This document shows positions 45,220 to 56,649 of a stretch of DNA of 64,000 nt, in pieces. Source of the stretch: Locusta migratoria (Eukaryota; Arthropoda; Insecta; Orthoptera; Acrididae); NCBI GenBank assembly GCA_026315105.1, contig CM048750.1, positions 72,347,797 to 72,411,796 on the forward strand, read 5' to 3'. Under the pieces are notes generated by a model. The model saw nothing but the letters and a program-made list of their open reading frames with translations. It searched no databases and was not told the DNA's origin. Position numbers and translations under genes: made by a program. Within the stretch, counting starts at the first letter, position 1. Every line of letters starts with the position of its first letter.

Positions 45220-46070
45220 TTATTTAGGAGATAACAGGTCGCAAAACTTGATTGAAAATGCATCCTCGTGTAAAGTGAGGGTGGTGACAAAATGAGTACT
45301 GCATGTTGCTGCCATTTCTGACAGTGACACCGCTACACACCTCAGCTCTGAATCAGAGAGCCTCTGGATGTGATGTTGCACTAGAGCAGTCCATGCCGTT
45401 TCCACTTATTGACAAAGTTGATCCTGTGTAGCAACCAGTGTTTTATCCCAGGTCAGTTGTTCTGCAATCGTCAGCCAGACATTTTTGATGGACGAGAGAT
45501 TGGGGAAGAGACCAAAGCAGCAATGCAATCTGATGGGTCATGAAGTCTTAAAAATTGTGTACTTTGCTCGGTTGTACCTTATCCTATTACAGTGTGGCCA
45601 CTCCAAAGCAAGACAACAGTTGAGAGATGTAATGCAGTCTGTTTTTGTACCGGTGGTGCATACTAGTGGCTGCAAGAGCTGGATCCAATACCACCCTCAC
45701 CATAAATAATATCAGGTGTAGAACCAGTGCAGCAACACACGGGGCAACCACAATGTCCGCAGACTCCAATCTGACCATCCTGATGGTTCCAACAGAATCT
45801 GAATTCATGAGTAAAAACAATGTTGTTCCATTCAGTTGTCCCTGTCCATAGTTCATTCACCTTTGCCCGTATGAACACCTCTGCCATTGACTAAGTCGTG
45901 AATGCAGTAATGTGTTGGGTGGTCACAGCTAGTTGCACAACAGGCAAATCTGTTGTGATACAGTTTGTGAAGTGTCAGAAGATGTAGTGGTTCAACGAGG
46001 TGGGTCAATCTGTCATGTCTATCTTGTAGTGTAATGAGTTGCACTACATTCCTATATCCTGACATAAGAA
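45220..46070 (-). pseudogene. Tc1-like transposase, decayed
   Basis: Minus-strand pieces in order: a DNA-binding region (about 46,060-45,900: VVQLITLQDRHDRLTHLVEP), then the first catalytic box TEWNNIVFTHEFRFCWNHQD (about 45,840-45,790; usual form FSDESRF, here THEFRF, so the catalytic Asp is lost), then a C-terminal part around 45,480-45,220 with HHIQRLSDSE and EMAATCSTHF. The layout is that of a Tc1 transposase of about 340 residues. It is heavily mutated and frameshifted. It lies in the intron between exons C and D of the RING-CH gene. No inverted ends were recognised. Confidence 0.7.
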
Positions 46071-46319
46071 GGTCGAATACATTTATTTTTGGGGTTAAGG
46101 TAGGAGAGTAAGTACTGCCTCGAGTTTTTGTCTGTCCAGGTGGACGGTTGAGGAAAATACTTGCTGTTCCTACAGGGAGAAGACGTGGTCAAGGAATACT
46201 GAGAATTCAGAAAGTGGGACTCCATGGAAATAGACTGTGTTAATAAAATAATGTGGTATATTCTGTTGTTTGGTTTATTATATTGTGGGATTCTGTGTTA
46301 AGACATGAACAAGTTAACA

Positions 46320-46415
46320 TGTATGGAGCTTGATAAGAATTGTGGCTTATTGATTGTATTAATCAATTAGTTGTATCAATCAATCAATCAATCGATTGTA
46401 TTAATCAATTGCAAA
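46320..46415. repeat. (ATCA)n-type low-complexity palindromic run
   Basis: Repeats of caatcaatcaatcaatcgattg with flanking attaatcaatt copies form a self-complementary stretch. Confidence 0.7.
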
Positions 46416-47384
46416 TATATTTCATGTCCAAAGCTTTATTGGGTATGAACTGCCCAGTTTCTCTTTCTCTGACCTTCGTCCTGAGAACAATCTTCGGAAA
46501 GTAAGAAGTCCGAGTATTTAAAAGATGATGATTATGATCAATTTGCAGGAGGAACAGACTAGCTGGGCCTCCAATTACATTTGCGGTTAAAATAGAGATT
46601 ACACATTTACAGAAAAAAAATAAAACCTTGTAGTGTTTGGAGTTCATGCCAAGCCGCTCACAGACACACTACAATCAATTACAGAGCCACATCACAGTTA
46701 CTCGCTTATGTCCGACACGATCACTGATATTGTTGAAGGATAATCTGCATTCCATTGGGTGAAACTCCAAAATGTGCTGAAAAGAAACTCATTGTCTCCT
46801 ACAGTGAAGACAGAAGACAAACAACTGCACAAAAGAACAATTACAGATCATCCACACCATCATTTGACCTCCCATTACTGGCACCTGTTATGTGTGCTTC
46901 TGTTGAGATTTTAATCACATGCATCTCTCAGCATTGCTGATGCACACACAAATTTCACCTGTTTTGGATGTTTCCTTCGGTGTGTTTAGTTTGGAGTGGT
47001 CAGCAGTGTGTATCACTTTCAGACTCCAATTAAACTGTTAAATTTCAATGTCAAACTCAGATTTACTACATCAGTCCATTTTCAAAAGTGCTACCTGAAC
47101 AATAACACAGGACAGAAGCTGTTGTTAAGTGTCTCAATCTGCACGCAGAAAAGACATTATCTAGTGGCAACCACTTCAACCAAAACATGACATTCCTGTT
47201 TCAAATATGGAACTGGATGTTCTCAAGCAGCCAAATATCAGGTCTGAAATGGATATATGGAAGTTTAATTTTTTTCAAAGGTATGTTTTTAAATTTCCCA
47301 GATGTATTAGAGCTTTTACATTTCTGTAAAAAAAATGGAAACAATACTTTTTAGTAAACTTTCTTCATATGGGTGTATTCTCAC

Positions 47385-47497
47385 CATCTGGCTTCGGAAG
47401 TGTTTCAAGTCTGCATCCAGGTTGTGATGATAGCTGCTGCTCTGCTTCCAATTTCTTCAAAATCCTTTTTGGGTTCAAAATCCATAACTGCTCTGGG
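47385..47497 (-). CDS. RING-CH gene, exon C: linker before finger
   Basis: The acceptor tgtgtgttgcag ends at 47,498, and the donor gtgaga begins at 47,384. Only the phase imposed by exon B (2) gives an open frame through all 113 bp and delivers phase 1 to exon D. It encodes SPEQLWILNPKRILKKLEAE and then QQLSSQPGCRLETLPKPD, a charged, mostly helical linker of about 38 residues that leads to the finger. There is no known motif. The exon was found by phase and splice logic, not by similarity. A decayed Tc1-like element starts about 190 bp upstream of it (higher coordinates). Confidence 0.82.
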
Positions 47498-47689
47498 CTG
47501 CAACACACATAAAAAAATATATGTGAAAATGTTGTTCAAAACTAGTTCTCTGGTAATAAATTTGGTGAAAACAAATTTGTTACATTGGCTAATAGCTTCA
47601 AGCTGGAAGTACTTTCTATTCAAAAATATTTGCTTCTGTCCAAGAAACTTTCATCAAATGCAACTTAACTAAAGCTACACAACAGACAA

Positions 47690-48960
47690 TTTCTTGGCAG
47701 TGAGGCAACAGCATTGAAGCAGTGCAATGCTGTACCATCAACATTGTCATTATTCCTACCATATGTCACTGTGTATTTACTCGAAGAGTGAAAGAAACTG
47801 GTAAACCTGTCTAATATTGTGTAGGGTCCCCATGAGTACACAGAAGTGCTGCACCATAACATGGCATGGACTCTACTAATGTCTCAAGTAGTGCTAGAAG
47901 GAACTTACACCGTGCACCCTGCACGGCTGTCAATACGTCCATAAGTGTATTGGGGGGGGGGGGGGGGATCTCTTCAGAACAGCATGTTGCAAGGCATCCC
48001 ACGTATGTTAAATAATGTTCATGCCTGGGAAGTTTGGTGGCCAGTGGAGGTGCTCAAATTCAGGAGAGGTTCCTGGAGCCACTCTGTAGCCATTCTCGAT
48101 GTGTTACATTGTCCGAGTCCGTCAGAATGCGCAATAGACACGAACTGATGCAGGTGTTCATTCAGGATACGTAAATACACATCACATGTCAATCTTATCT
48201 AGACTTGTCAGGGAGTCCCAAATCACTCCAACAGCATTGCCCCACACACCATTACAGAGCTTAAACAGTCTGAACAGTCCACTGCTGACTTGCAAGATTC
48301 ACGGATTCATGAGGTTGTCTCCATACCCATATATGTCCATCCTGACAGAATTGGAAACAAAACCTGTCGGACCAGGTAACATGGTTCGAGTCACCTATAC
48401 TCCAACGTCTGTGTTGACGAGCCCAGGAGAGGCATAAAGCTCTGTCTCATGCAGTAAGCAACGGTACACTAGTGAGCCTTCAGCTTCTAAAGCCCACATT
48501 GATGATGTTTTGTTGAATGTTTCACACACTGCTATTTTCTGATAGCCTAGTATTGAAATCCAAAGCAATTAGCAGAAGGGCTCGACTTCTGTCACGTTGA
48601 ACGATTCTTTTCAGATGTCGTTGGATCTTTCACTGCACAAAGCAATGTCAGAGATTTTATGTTTTACCGGATTCCTGATATTCACAGTGCACTCATGAAA
48701 GGGTCGTATGGGAAAATCTCCACCTCATCTCTACCTCGGAGATGCTGTGTCACATCTGTCGTATATCATCTATAAATCCAAATTCAAACTCACCTCAATC
48801 GTGTCAACCTTCCATTCTAGCAACAGTGAGCCATCTAACGCCTGAACTGAATACCTATAGTCTTATATAGGCATTCCCTGCCACAGCACCTTCCTCTGAG
48901 TGTTTGCATACGCTTGCCTATACTAGTTGCTTTGACTCTTCTGTATATAAGGCAGCGTAT
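47690..48960 (-). pseudogene. Tc1-like transposase, decayed
   Basis: Minus-strand motifs: RFCFQFCQDGHIWVWR in decayed form (about 48,400-48,300), GVWGNAVGVIWDS (about 48,250), then FEHLHWPPNFPGMN (about 48,060-48,010; usual form WPPxSPDMNPIEH) and LMDVLTAVQGA (about 47,945) with LVESMPCYGAALLCTHGDPTQY-type end (quoted in part: ESMPCYGAALLCTHGD). This is the C-terminal order of a Tc1 transposase. A poly-G run (about 47,950-47,967) interrupts it, and many stops are present. Coordinates of the ends are approximate. Confidence 0.72.
47949..47967. repeat. Poly-G tract
   Basis: A run of about 18 G inside the decayed Tc1-like sequence. Confidence 0.9.
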
Positions 48961-49494
48961 ACTATGGACACAGTAAATTGTTGAAGCCTACAACTCGACA
49001 AGGAATTTTGTAGAGGCCATATTTTATTTTATAAGTAAACACAATGGAGCTGCATGGCTGGAAGTGTGCGGCTCTTGGTAGGACTGGTAATGCTGCACTG
49101 AAAGGACTGGACACTTTCTATGAAAGGGACATTGTTTCATACAGAATACTGGTGAAGTCCCTAACAGAGATTACAACAATTCCTACTTTCATTCTAATAC
49201 GCCATTTTTACCGAGGACATGGAGACATCGTCATGTACTAGCTTCAGAGGGCATTCATCTGTGGATGAAAGTTGATTGACCATTTCAAAATAATTTCATA
49301 TTCCCAGGAACTGTAACTGTATATTATCATTCTTAATAAAGTACTCTATCCTTCAGTCCCGTGAAATTTAAGTGCATATCAGTTTATAGCACTTTGCATG
49401 TCTGATCTTGAATGAAATAATCTACCTAAATAATTACAACCATTTCAATTTTAATTAGATGCCATTTTGGTGAAATGCATCTCTGTAAGCTATA
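48961..49494. other. Intron sequence, no clear feature
   Basis: AT-rich intron of the RING-CH gene. An open frame at 49,044-49,241 has no recognised domain. Confidence 0.4.
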
Positions 49495-49499
49495 ACAGT

Positions 49500-49590
49500 T
49501 ATCAAACTAAGGACAGGGAACCTACCCTACAGTTTAATGTGTAATCCAAACCATGTAACATTTCTGGTGACTTCTCACTTTGCTGATAAT
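49500..49590 (-). repeat. SINE family S2 fragment
   Basis: ggaacctaccctacagttta and ctggtgacttctcac match the body of the S2 copy at 57,975-58,045. Confidence 0.6.
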
Positions 49591-49684
49591 GTGTTGTGCA
49601 AAGCATGGGGGTTTTCTTGATAAGATTGATGCCTCATGAAAGTACTGTGAGATAAAGACACTTGATATAAGACACAGCTTCCAA

Positions 49685-49935
49685 TGACTGACATCAACAG
49701 AAGGAAGAAAGGAAGGAATGTGAGGGTATAACACCCCAGTCAACAGGGTCATTAGAAATGAAGCACAAGCTCAGATTGTTGTCATTTGAAAGGAACCGTG
49801 CCTGCATTTCCTTGGGGAAATTAACAGAAATTGCAGAAAAACCAAATTTGGATGGCAGAAGGCAGGTTTTAACTGCTATCCTCCTGAATGTGAGTCCAGT
49901 AAGCTAACCACTTTGCCATCTTACTCAATTGACAG
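49685..49935 (-). repeat. tRNA-derived SINE, family S3
   Basis: Matches 52,982-53,242 and 56,210-56,440 in order: gaaaggaagg, gtcattagaa, gaaaggaacc, gggaaattaacagaaa, then a reversed tRNA-like head (tgagtccagtaagctaacca, ending gatggc). Orientation minus. Confidence 0.8.
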
Positions 49936-50329
49936 TGAAAGAAGATGCACCGACAAAAAGTTTAATTGCACATTAGCATAGAGCTGTACATTATTAGCTG
50001 CATACAGGTTCCAAGTTGTTCAGTTTCTCAGTTTTCTAGTTGTGCCTCAGTTGAACAGCAGTGTACAATTGTCTATTTGGGACTCTGATTACAGCTGCAG
50101 CCTCTGTAGTGTCTGACATTTGTGTTACCTCAGCATTCTAATAGACCCTGCCTGCAGCATAATCAGAGTCATCAGAACAGCCAGTGTAATTACATGTACA
50201 AAATTGGGATGGAAACAAACTCATCAGACTGCAAGCCTGTGATGGAAAGTCAATTGAAACTAAAGTGTTATACTCATCAGTAATAATTATATAGCTACAT
50301 TGTGCCACCTAACCTCCTGAACCCAGGGG

Positions 50330-50465
50330 ACCCACATCTAAAAGAGATTTGAGATTTGAAGGCTAGGTTAAAGTGCAGATTGAAACATTTGTGACGTCTG
50401 CCCAGGATTTGATCCCACAGCTTCTCTGTTTCCAGGCATGAGCTTCACCACTAGACCACCAGTCC
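50330..50465 (-). repeat. tRNA-derived SINE, family S2, head part
   Basis: On the minus strand: actggtggtctagtggtgaa (A-box region) and gggatcaaatcctggg (B box), then the S2 body up to gggtta-like sequence. It matches the head and adjoining body of 58,161-58,040. Confidence 0.75.
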
Positions 50466-51354
50466 TCAACACTCCAACTAAAAATCTGCTATGGATAATA
50501 AAGAATTCATATATGATGCCAAAACCACCAATACACTAATGGAAATAAAGATTTAACAATAAACAGAGCATATTAAACATAATCGAAATACTAAGCTCTT
50601 TAATGTTCTTTCACTTTTAACCAGGTAATGAAATTCACAGGTCACATTGCAATTGAATATTTAATAAAATTGAGGCCAAACCACAAGGTTTCACTACTTT
50701 TGCACCAGTTCCTTTATAACAGAGAAGCAACACAAAGAAGATACATAAATTTATTGATTGGACAAAAATAAATATGTAACCCTGTCAACCAGAGAGTAGG
50801 CACAGCATTAATTATTTACTTAATGATCAATACAAAAGATTATTTCCTTGAGTCCACACAATTGAATTTTCAAAGAACATTTAACAGTTGTCAAGATCAG
50901 CACAATATGCCGCCACTGTTTTAAGTAAAATTTTACCCCTAAATTGAGTTACAGCCGATAATACAGCTTCAGTGTTTCATCAAGTTATGCAGTCAATCAG
51001 AAACTACTTCAATCTAGAACAGTGGAGATGGAAGTTTAAACAAAATGGGTTGACTCCCACAAACACAATGAAATACCTGTCTCTATAAAGGCTTCTTCAT
51101 GTGATATCTTGCAAATACAAGACAATTTTGATGCAAGTGCAAACGAAGCATGACTGTTCTGTACAAAACTGTGCCACCAATGTGAAGGGTCCTGTGCCAA
51201 TACTGATGACAATCTGGATACAGAAGATGAAGATGATCTGGATGATGCCCTTGCTGTGATACTGCCTTAAGCAGCTGAGGTGACAGAAGGTATTAACTTA
51301 TGAAATAATTTGCAGCATCAAGCATTTTATTAATCAAATTTTCTCTATCACAAC
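50466..51354. other. Intron sequence, no clear feature
   Basis: AT-rich intron. A short acidic frame (gaagatgatctggatgatg at about 51,225) is not supported as an exon. Confidence 0.4.
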
Positions 51355-51840
51355 TGTGGTGTCGCACAAGTACAAAGTGCGCGCCACCTACTTTCGCCGC
51401 GTGCCGCCATGCACGCACGGCGCGGCGTTCTCACGACGACAGCCACGAGCGCCCTCTGCGACAACTCCGCTCGTGGCCACCACTGAAGGACACCAGGCAC
51501 TTCGGACTGAGATAGCAACGAGTTAGGACCTTCGTAATCAGATAGGCACCAGTGAAGACTTTGCTATTGTACAGGCACTAGGCAGGCCTCTAACAACTAT
51601 GTATCAACATTCTGCAGTACTATGTAAAAGTTAAGTATTGTTACATTCTGTGCAATATATATATATATCTCTTTCTAATTTACTCGAGTGTTTACAGTTT
51701 CTGGCTGCTCCCCTCCGTACCTGCACCAGCGTGCTATTTTTGTTACTGTGTCGGTCTCGTTCCACTCGGCCACCGACACCTACGACGAGGCTGGGACACA
51801 AAAGCGGCGATGAAGTTGGGACACAAAAACAACATTCATT
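51355..51840 (+). mobile_element. LTR retrotransposon fragment: LTR plus leader
   Basis: A GC-rich block starting TGTGGTGTCGCACAAG and reaching ACCGACA at about 51,778 has the TG...CA form of an LTR, with a TATA-like run at about 51,655. It is followed by acgacgaggctgggacacaa, similar to leaders with a gacgagg-type primer-binding region. A near-repeat gttgggacacaaaa follows at about 51,815. No gag follows. No target duplication seen. Confidence 0.5.
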
Positions 51841-52751
51841 ATTTCAGCTAAGAAAGCAACAACTCACTGTTCAGCCTGAACCTCATACAGTTTCAGGAAA
51901 TTTACCTGAAGCTTTATTTATTTGGATGTTCTGATGCCCAAAGAACATTATTTGGGCCCCCAACAGAGAAATAGAGATGAGTATAGGTGTATTACTTCAC
52001 TGTACAACTTATCTGTCTTTGTTAACGATGTTCTAAAATCAAAGGCCTTTTTTCTTTTCAGATGGACAAACAGTTGTGGGCTCAAAATGAATTTATTTAA
52101 TGACAATAACAGTCCTACATACAGATTTCATATTCAGCTTTCTATTCAGTCATGAATCTAATTTTTTGTAATGAACATAAAAGTTTAAATTACTTTTTTC
52201 ATCCCAGAAACAGAATGAGATGCATATGTTTAAACATACTTTGAAAGAAACATTATTATTATTATTTGCCTGAATATTTACCCAGAAATGTGCTGCCTTG
52301 ATACTTAAAAATATCTTTCACTGTTTCCTTGCCAATCACAGCTCTGAACAGTTGCTTACAGATGAGGAAATTTAATTTTAAGCTTTTGTTGTGTATTGTA
52401 TTTAGTATTGGTTTGTGCAGCAATTGATGCCTACCAAAACAGGCTTACTGTTAGTTCTCAACAGTTTGTGTAACTTCACTAAAATATTTTGTTCATAGAA
52501 TAGAATGCAAGTACAATGACTGCAGAATTGGACCATTTCAGTCTGCAAAAGGTACTCCACAGTCCCTGAAACATTGCTGTAACCAGTAGCTATTCACTAA
52601 TTAAATACAGATAAATCTCTCACACTTGTATAAAATAGATATTTGTGAAATTTCAATTACATCATTGACTGCAAACAATTCCATTGTAAATGTAAGGTAT
52701 GAAGGAAGTAAACACTGTTTAAGCTATCTGTAGTAGAAATATTGTGATTAC
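51841..52751. other. Intron sequence, no clear feature
   Basis: AT-rich intron between exons B and C, no supported feature. Confidence 0.45.
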
Positions 52752-52850
52752 CTCATGCAGTTCCACAGCACACAGGGAAACCAGAGAGCCACACCTATCT
52801 CCACCACTCTGAAGACAATGTCATGCCAGTTGCGGCTTACAAGTGGGACC
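52752..52850 (-). CDS. RING-CH gene, exon B: hydrophobic segment
   Basis: The acceptor aattttacag ends at 52,851, and the donor gtaatc begins at 52,751. The 99-bp exon keeps phase 2 on both sides and encodes residues 109-141: VPLVSRNWHDIVFRVVE, then IGVALWFPCVLWNCM. The second half is a short hydrophobic stretch that could be a second membrane helix or a membrane-associated amphipathic helix. I do not recognise the sequence, but the codon structure is clean and it joins exons A and C in frame. Confidence 0.83.
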
Positions 52851-52981
52851 CTGTAAAATTAATCTATACTAAAATCAAAATTGTAAAATCATCATGTCTG
52901 TTGTTAATCTGTTTGTAAACAATTATCACCAAAACTAGTCAAAAAATTTTCATTGAATTTTCAGAGGTAAATTGACCAATG

Positions 52982-53242
52982 TTGGGGAAGAAAGGAAGAT
53001 TAGGGTTAACACCCACTCGACAGCACGATCAAAATAGGCGGAGCTCATGTTAAGATTGTTTGGCTAAGGATAAGTAAGGAAATCAGCCATACCCTTCAAA
53101 AGGAACCATCCTGGCATTTACCTGGAGTGATTTAGGGAAATTATGGGAAACATAAATCTGGATGGCTGCAGGCGTATTTGAGACACTGTTCTCCCAAATA
53201 TGAGTCCAGTGTGTTACTACTGCACCACCTCACTCAGTGATT
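52982..53242 (-). repeat. tRNA-derived SINE, family S3
   Basis: Minus strand: head gaggtggtgcagtagtaaca with a decayed B box (gtctcaaatac), then a body ending in gggtgttaaccctaatcttc and ctttcttcc. Same order as 49,685-49,935 and 56,210-56,440. Confidence 0.82.
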
Positions 53243-53280
53243 GATTGGAGGCAACATAGAGGCATTAATTTAATCAAAAC

Positions 53281-53414
53281 CTTGAATGAAACACTTTAGA
53301 TAAATGTTTAATATTCTGCAAATTTATTGTTGTTAGACCAGTTTTTGGCTGTTACGCCATTATCAGGTAACATTACAAAGATATTTATTTATGTATCATG
53401 TGTTTCATTCAAAG
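53281..53414. repeat. Short foldback element with hammerhead-like core
   Basis: The ends cttgaatgaaacac... and ...gtgtttcattcaaag are inverted. The minus strand at 53,336-53,366 reads CTGATAA-TGGC-loop-GCCA-AAAAC, close to a hammerhead ribozyme core. Confidence 0.55.
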
Positions 53415-54670
53415 TAAATAAAATATTCTCCCAAGAACTGACAGACCAGTCAATTAATTTAATCAAAATCATCACGGAAAACAAAGTTGTATCTATTATC
53501 AGTTAGTCTATCCCCTGAACTACAAGATGAATTTATAACAGGTTATCACAAGCAACCTGAGCATAACTTGGAGAAATACAGAGGCTTCACTCCAACAAAA
53601 TTTGATCATAAAAACAAAAGATGTAATGACATGCAGTTTTTTTTATCTAAACAGCAGTGTCTGTTTGTAGTAAATGTTACACTTCAAAAGTGTTAAAAGA
53701 ATTTTCAGATAAATTGATTAAAATCGATCAAATGGAGGCTTTATTTCATTCATGGAAACAAGAAAATACCACAATATTGAAGTGTAACAAATACACTGTA
53801 TTCTTCCTCCCTTGGGATGAGGTAACCAAGTGTCGGTTTGAGTGGGTTTAGAGAACCTATAGGACGTGTACTGTCCGAGGATTCTCTGTTTTTCAGGGGA
53901 TTTCCTACACGGAAGCAAGTTACCCATCACAGAGGTTACATGCAGGGTGATAAAGAGCAGCATGAGCTTCCATGTACATTCAGTACAGAGGAGAAGCTTC
54001 TGGTTATTGTTCTTTTGTTTCTTTGTGTATTCTTTGGTTGTTAATGATTGTATAGTCTGCAGTTTGAATGTGTTGGATGTGACTCTCCTTATGTAAATGT
54101 GTAATAAGGAGCATTTTCAGAAGATACATTGTAGTTGGGTTACAATAAAGCCTTATTTATATGAAAGTTTAAAAATGAGTAACTTGTTATTTATGGTAAA
54201 AGTGAGTTCTTTTGAGCTAGTGTTTATCTTCATTACCTTCAGATGCATTTAGTTAATGGAGAAGTAGTCAAAGTTCTAATATTTACATGAAGAAGAACAT
54301 TCTTTGGGGCACAGTAAGACTGGACCTCAGATAGTTATGCATTTAATGGGAGAAACTTAATTCATATGAAGTCTATTCTCCAGATTAAGCACGGTCTTGT
54401 GGACATTTCAATATAATTTTTAGGAGTCTATTCTGGTTAGTAGTATGGCAAAATACACCAAAGAAGCAATAGATTGTGTTCAGCTCACAATCAGTAACAA
54501 TAAGATTTTCAAAAGTTTAGCAAAGCCAGAATTAAGTGCGGCAATCTTATCTTCAAGAGTACAAACTAACATTGGATTTACTTGGTTATAATACAAGGAT
54601 TTAATTATTTTGCTTTATGTATGTACCAAAACTGTAATGAAACTTCTTTGCATTTATTGATTTATATTTT
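53415..54670. other. Intron sequence, no clear feature
   Basis: AT-rich. Short frames (53,487-53,696; 53,866-54,096) have no recognised domain. Confidence 0.4.
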
Positions 54671-56195
54671 AGGAGCAACTTTTCAAAATGCATTATGTCC
54701 ACCGATGGACAAAATTGAGTTTGATATGATATCCGGTATTTTATTACCCGCTCTATACACTCCTGCAATAAGATTGCGTCAAAACACATTTTAACACCTT
54801 AAAAAAGAGTGCGGAAAAGTAGGAGATGCAACAAATAGCATTTTGTCCTCTGGTGTGATTGAATCAAACTGCATTAAGTCCAACAGTTGCCTCTATTCTG
54901 TTTTATTAAGCTATATTGACTGCATTGTAAGACAAAGTGGACTAAATTGAAATCATTTAACTGGCCAACAATGACCAGTAAGTATTCATTTTCATTATCA
55001 CGGCATTGTAGTGTATAAATGTTTATCATTCGGTCTGTAAGATTTACAGATAGTAAAAACGTTGTTGTGCTACGGTGCAGAATGTTATAGCGAGTGAATA
55101 TGTGACTGCTGCAGAACAGATCAATCGTGGACCGAGAAAACGAATGAAGACAAAATCAGTAATTCAAGCAATTGCTTTCTGGTTATTCAAAGACTCTCCT
55201 GTGCATGTGATTGATGTACTTCTCTGCTTTCCAGGTCGAGAACATTACCTCCCGACAGAGTATTGGGACGAGTAGAAAATAAACTTCGTGAATTTTCAGA
55301 AATATTGAAACCAAACATGTACCAGAATGTTTATGCAGAGGGCATGAAACAAGGATTTTAAGGAAAGATTCGGAAATATTTTATTTCAAGGAAATAAGTA
55401 CAATTTTGAGGCCTGTGGGTGGGATCAGTGATCTGAAAAGGATCCATTTGAAAAAATTATATGGTAGGTGAAAGGGTAACTGATGTGAAAATCAAAACAC
55501 TCATCGCCATTCTGATGATCCTTCAAAGAGCTTTTTGCCATTAGGTAAACATGAATACAGCTTTAACGAATCATCAGATATCTCCAAAGTGTCATCACTG
55601 ATGAGGATGAAACAAGAAAAGAAAGACGATGTGGAAAAACTACCAAGTCTCACATTTGGAAACAACTGGTGAAAAAATGAAATACTTCAATTTTTCACTC
55701 AGACTATCAGCCTGCCATGTAACAAACGTATTGCCCAAGATACTGTTTGTTTAGAAGAGGAGCCTTTTCTCGAAAAAATATTGTCAACTTTTTTATTGTA
55801 AATGAAGCACATTTTTGGTTTTGTTCCTACTTTTGGTGTTAAAATGTTTCACTGAATGCAAAAATTTTTATTTTCAAACAATAAATAGTATTTTTACCAG
55901 TTCTATGTGACTGAAAACTAATCAAAAAGCATTATGTCCAAAATAGCTTGCATCAAAAGGCAGATTGTCCAATAGAACCCAACAAAACGCATTTTGTTCA
56001 TCACTAAAGTGCTCACAGCTTGAAAGTATAAATAGCAATTTCCTTGTGTTAAACACATTTTGATCAACAGTCCTACCCCAGTATGTGGTGTAACATTCGG
56101 AAAAATTAATCAAAATTTTTTTTGCGGTATACGTTTTTTGCTTCTCCTGAAAAATTTACTTTAGGGGACATAATGCGTTTTGAAAAGTAGCTCCT
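54671..56195. mobile_element. DNA transposon of unclear superfamily, 30-bp TIRs
   Basis: The ends AGGAGC(A/T)ACTTTTCAAAA(T/C)GCATTATGTCC match as inverted repeats at 28 of 30 positions, enclosing 1,525 bp. Inside, plus-strand coding remnants include LPPDRVLGRVENKLREF (about 55,245-55,300), in broken frames. Subterminal copies of gcattatgtcc lie near 55,930. I could not identify a catalytic triad or target duplication. Confidence 0.7.
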
Positions 56196-56209
56196 CATTT
56201 GTCTTCCTG

Positions 56210-56445
56210 GCTAGGAAGGAAAGCAAGGAAGCTTAGGGTTTAACGTCCCGTCGACAGTGTGGTCATTAGAGGCGGAGCTAAAGCTCAGACTTTTGGGAAG
56301 GAATGGGGTTAGGAGATTGGCCGTGCCCTTTGAAAGGGACAATGTTGGCAATCGCCTGGAGTGATTTAGGGAAATCACGGGAAACCTAAATCAGGCTGGC
56401 AGGAGGTGGATTTGAACCACCATCCTCCCAAAAGTGTCCTGTCTA
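56210..56445 (-). repeat. tRNA-derived SINE, family S3
   Basis: Best preserved S3 body: gtttaacgtcccgtcgacag, cattagaggcggagctaaag, gatttagggaaatcacggga, and the reversed B-box region gatttgaaccaccatcctcc. The distal part of the tRNA-like head is lost. Confidence 0.85.
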
Positions 56446-56649
56446 GGAAAAATGAATAAAGTTATACCCAAAGGGTTACATTTTACAGATTACGAAACTG
56501 AACCATAAGTAGTGACAGCATATGAAGGACCATCTTTAATTCCAGTGCAAAGCAACAGCATATAGTTAGTGATAAAAGCCGATTGGATCTACCTGCTGCA
56601 TATAAACTATCAAGTTACATCATTAAGATAATTTCAGAGATGTGATAGC

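Noticed and set aside
52752..52850. Direct splicing of exon B to exon D
   Set aside because: Phase 2 into exon D gives an immediate TGA. Exon C (phase 2 to 1) is required.
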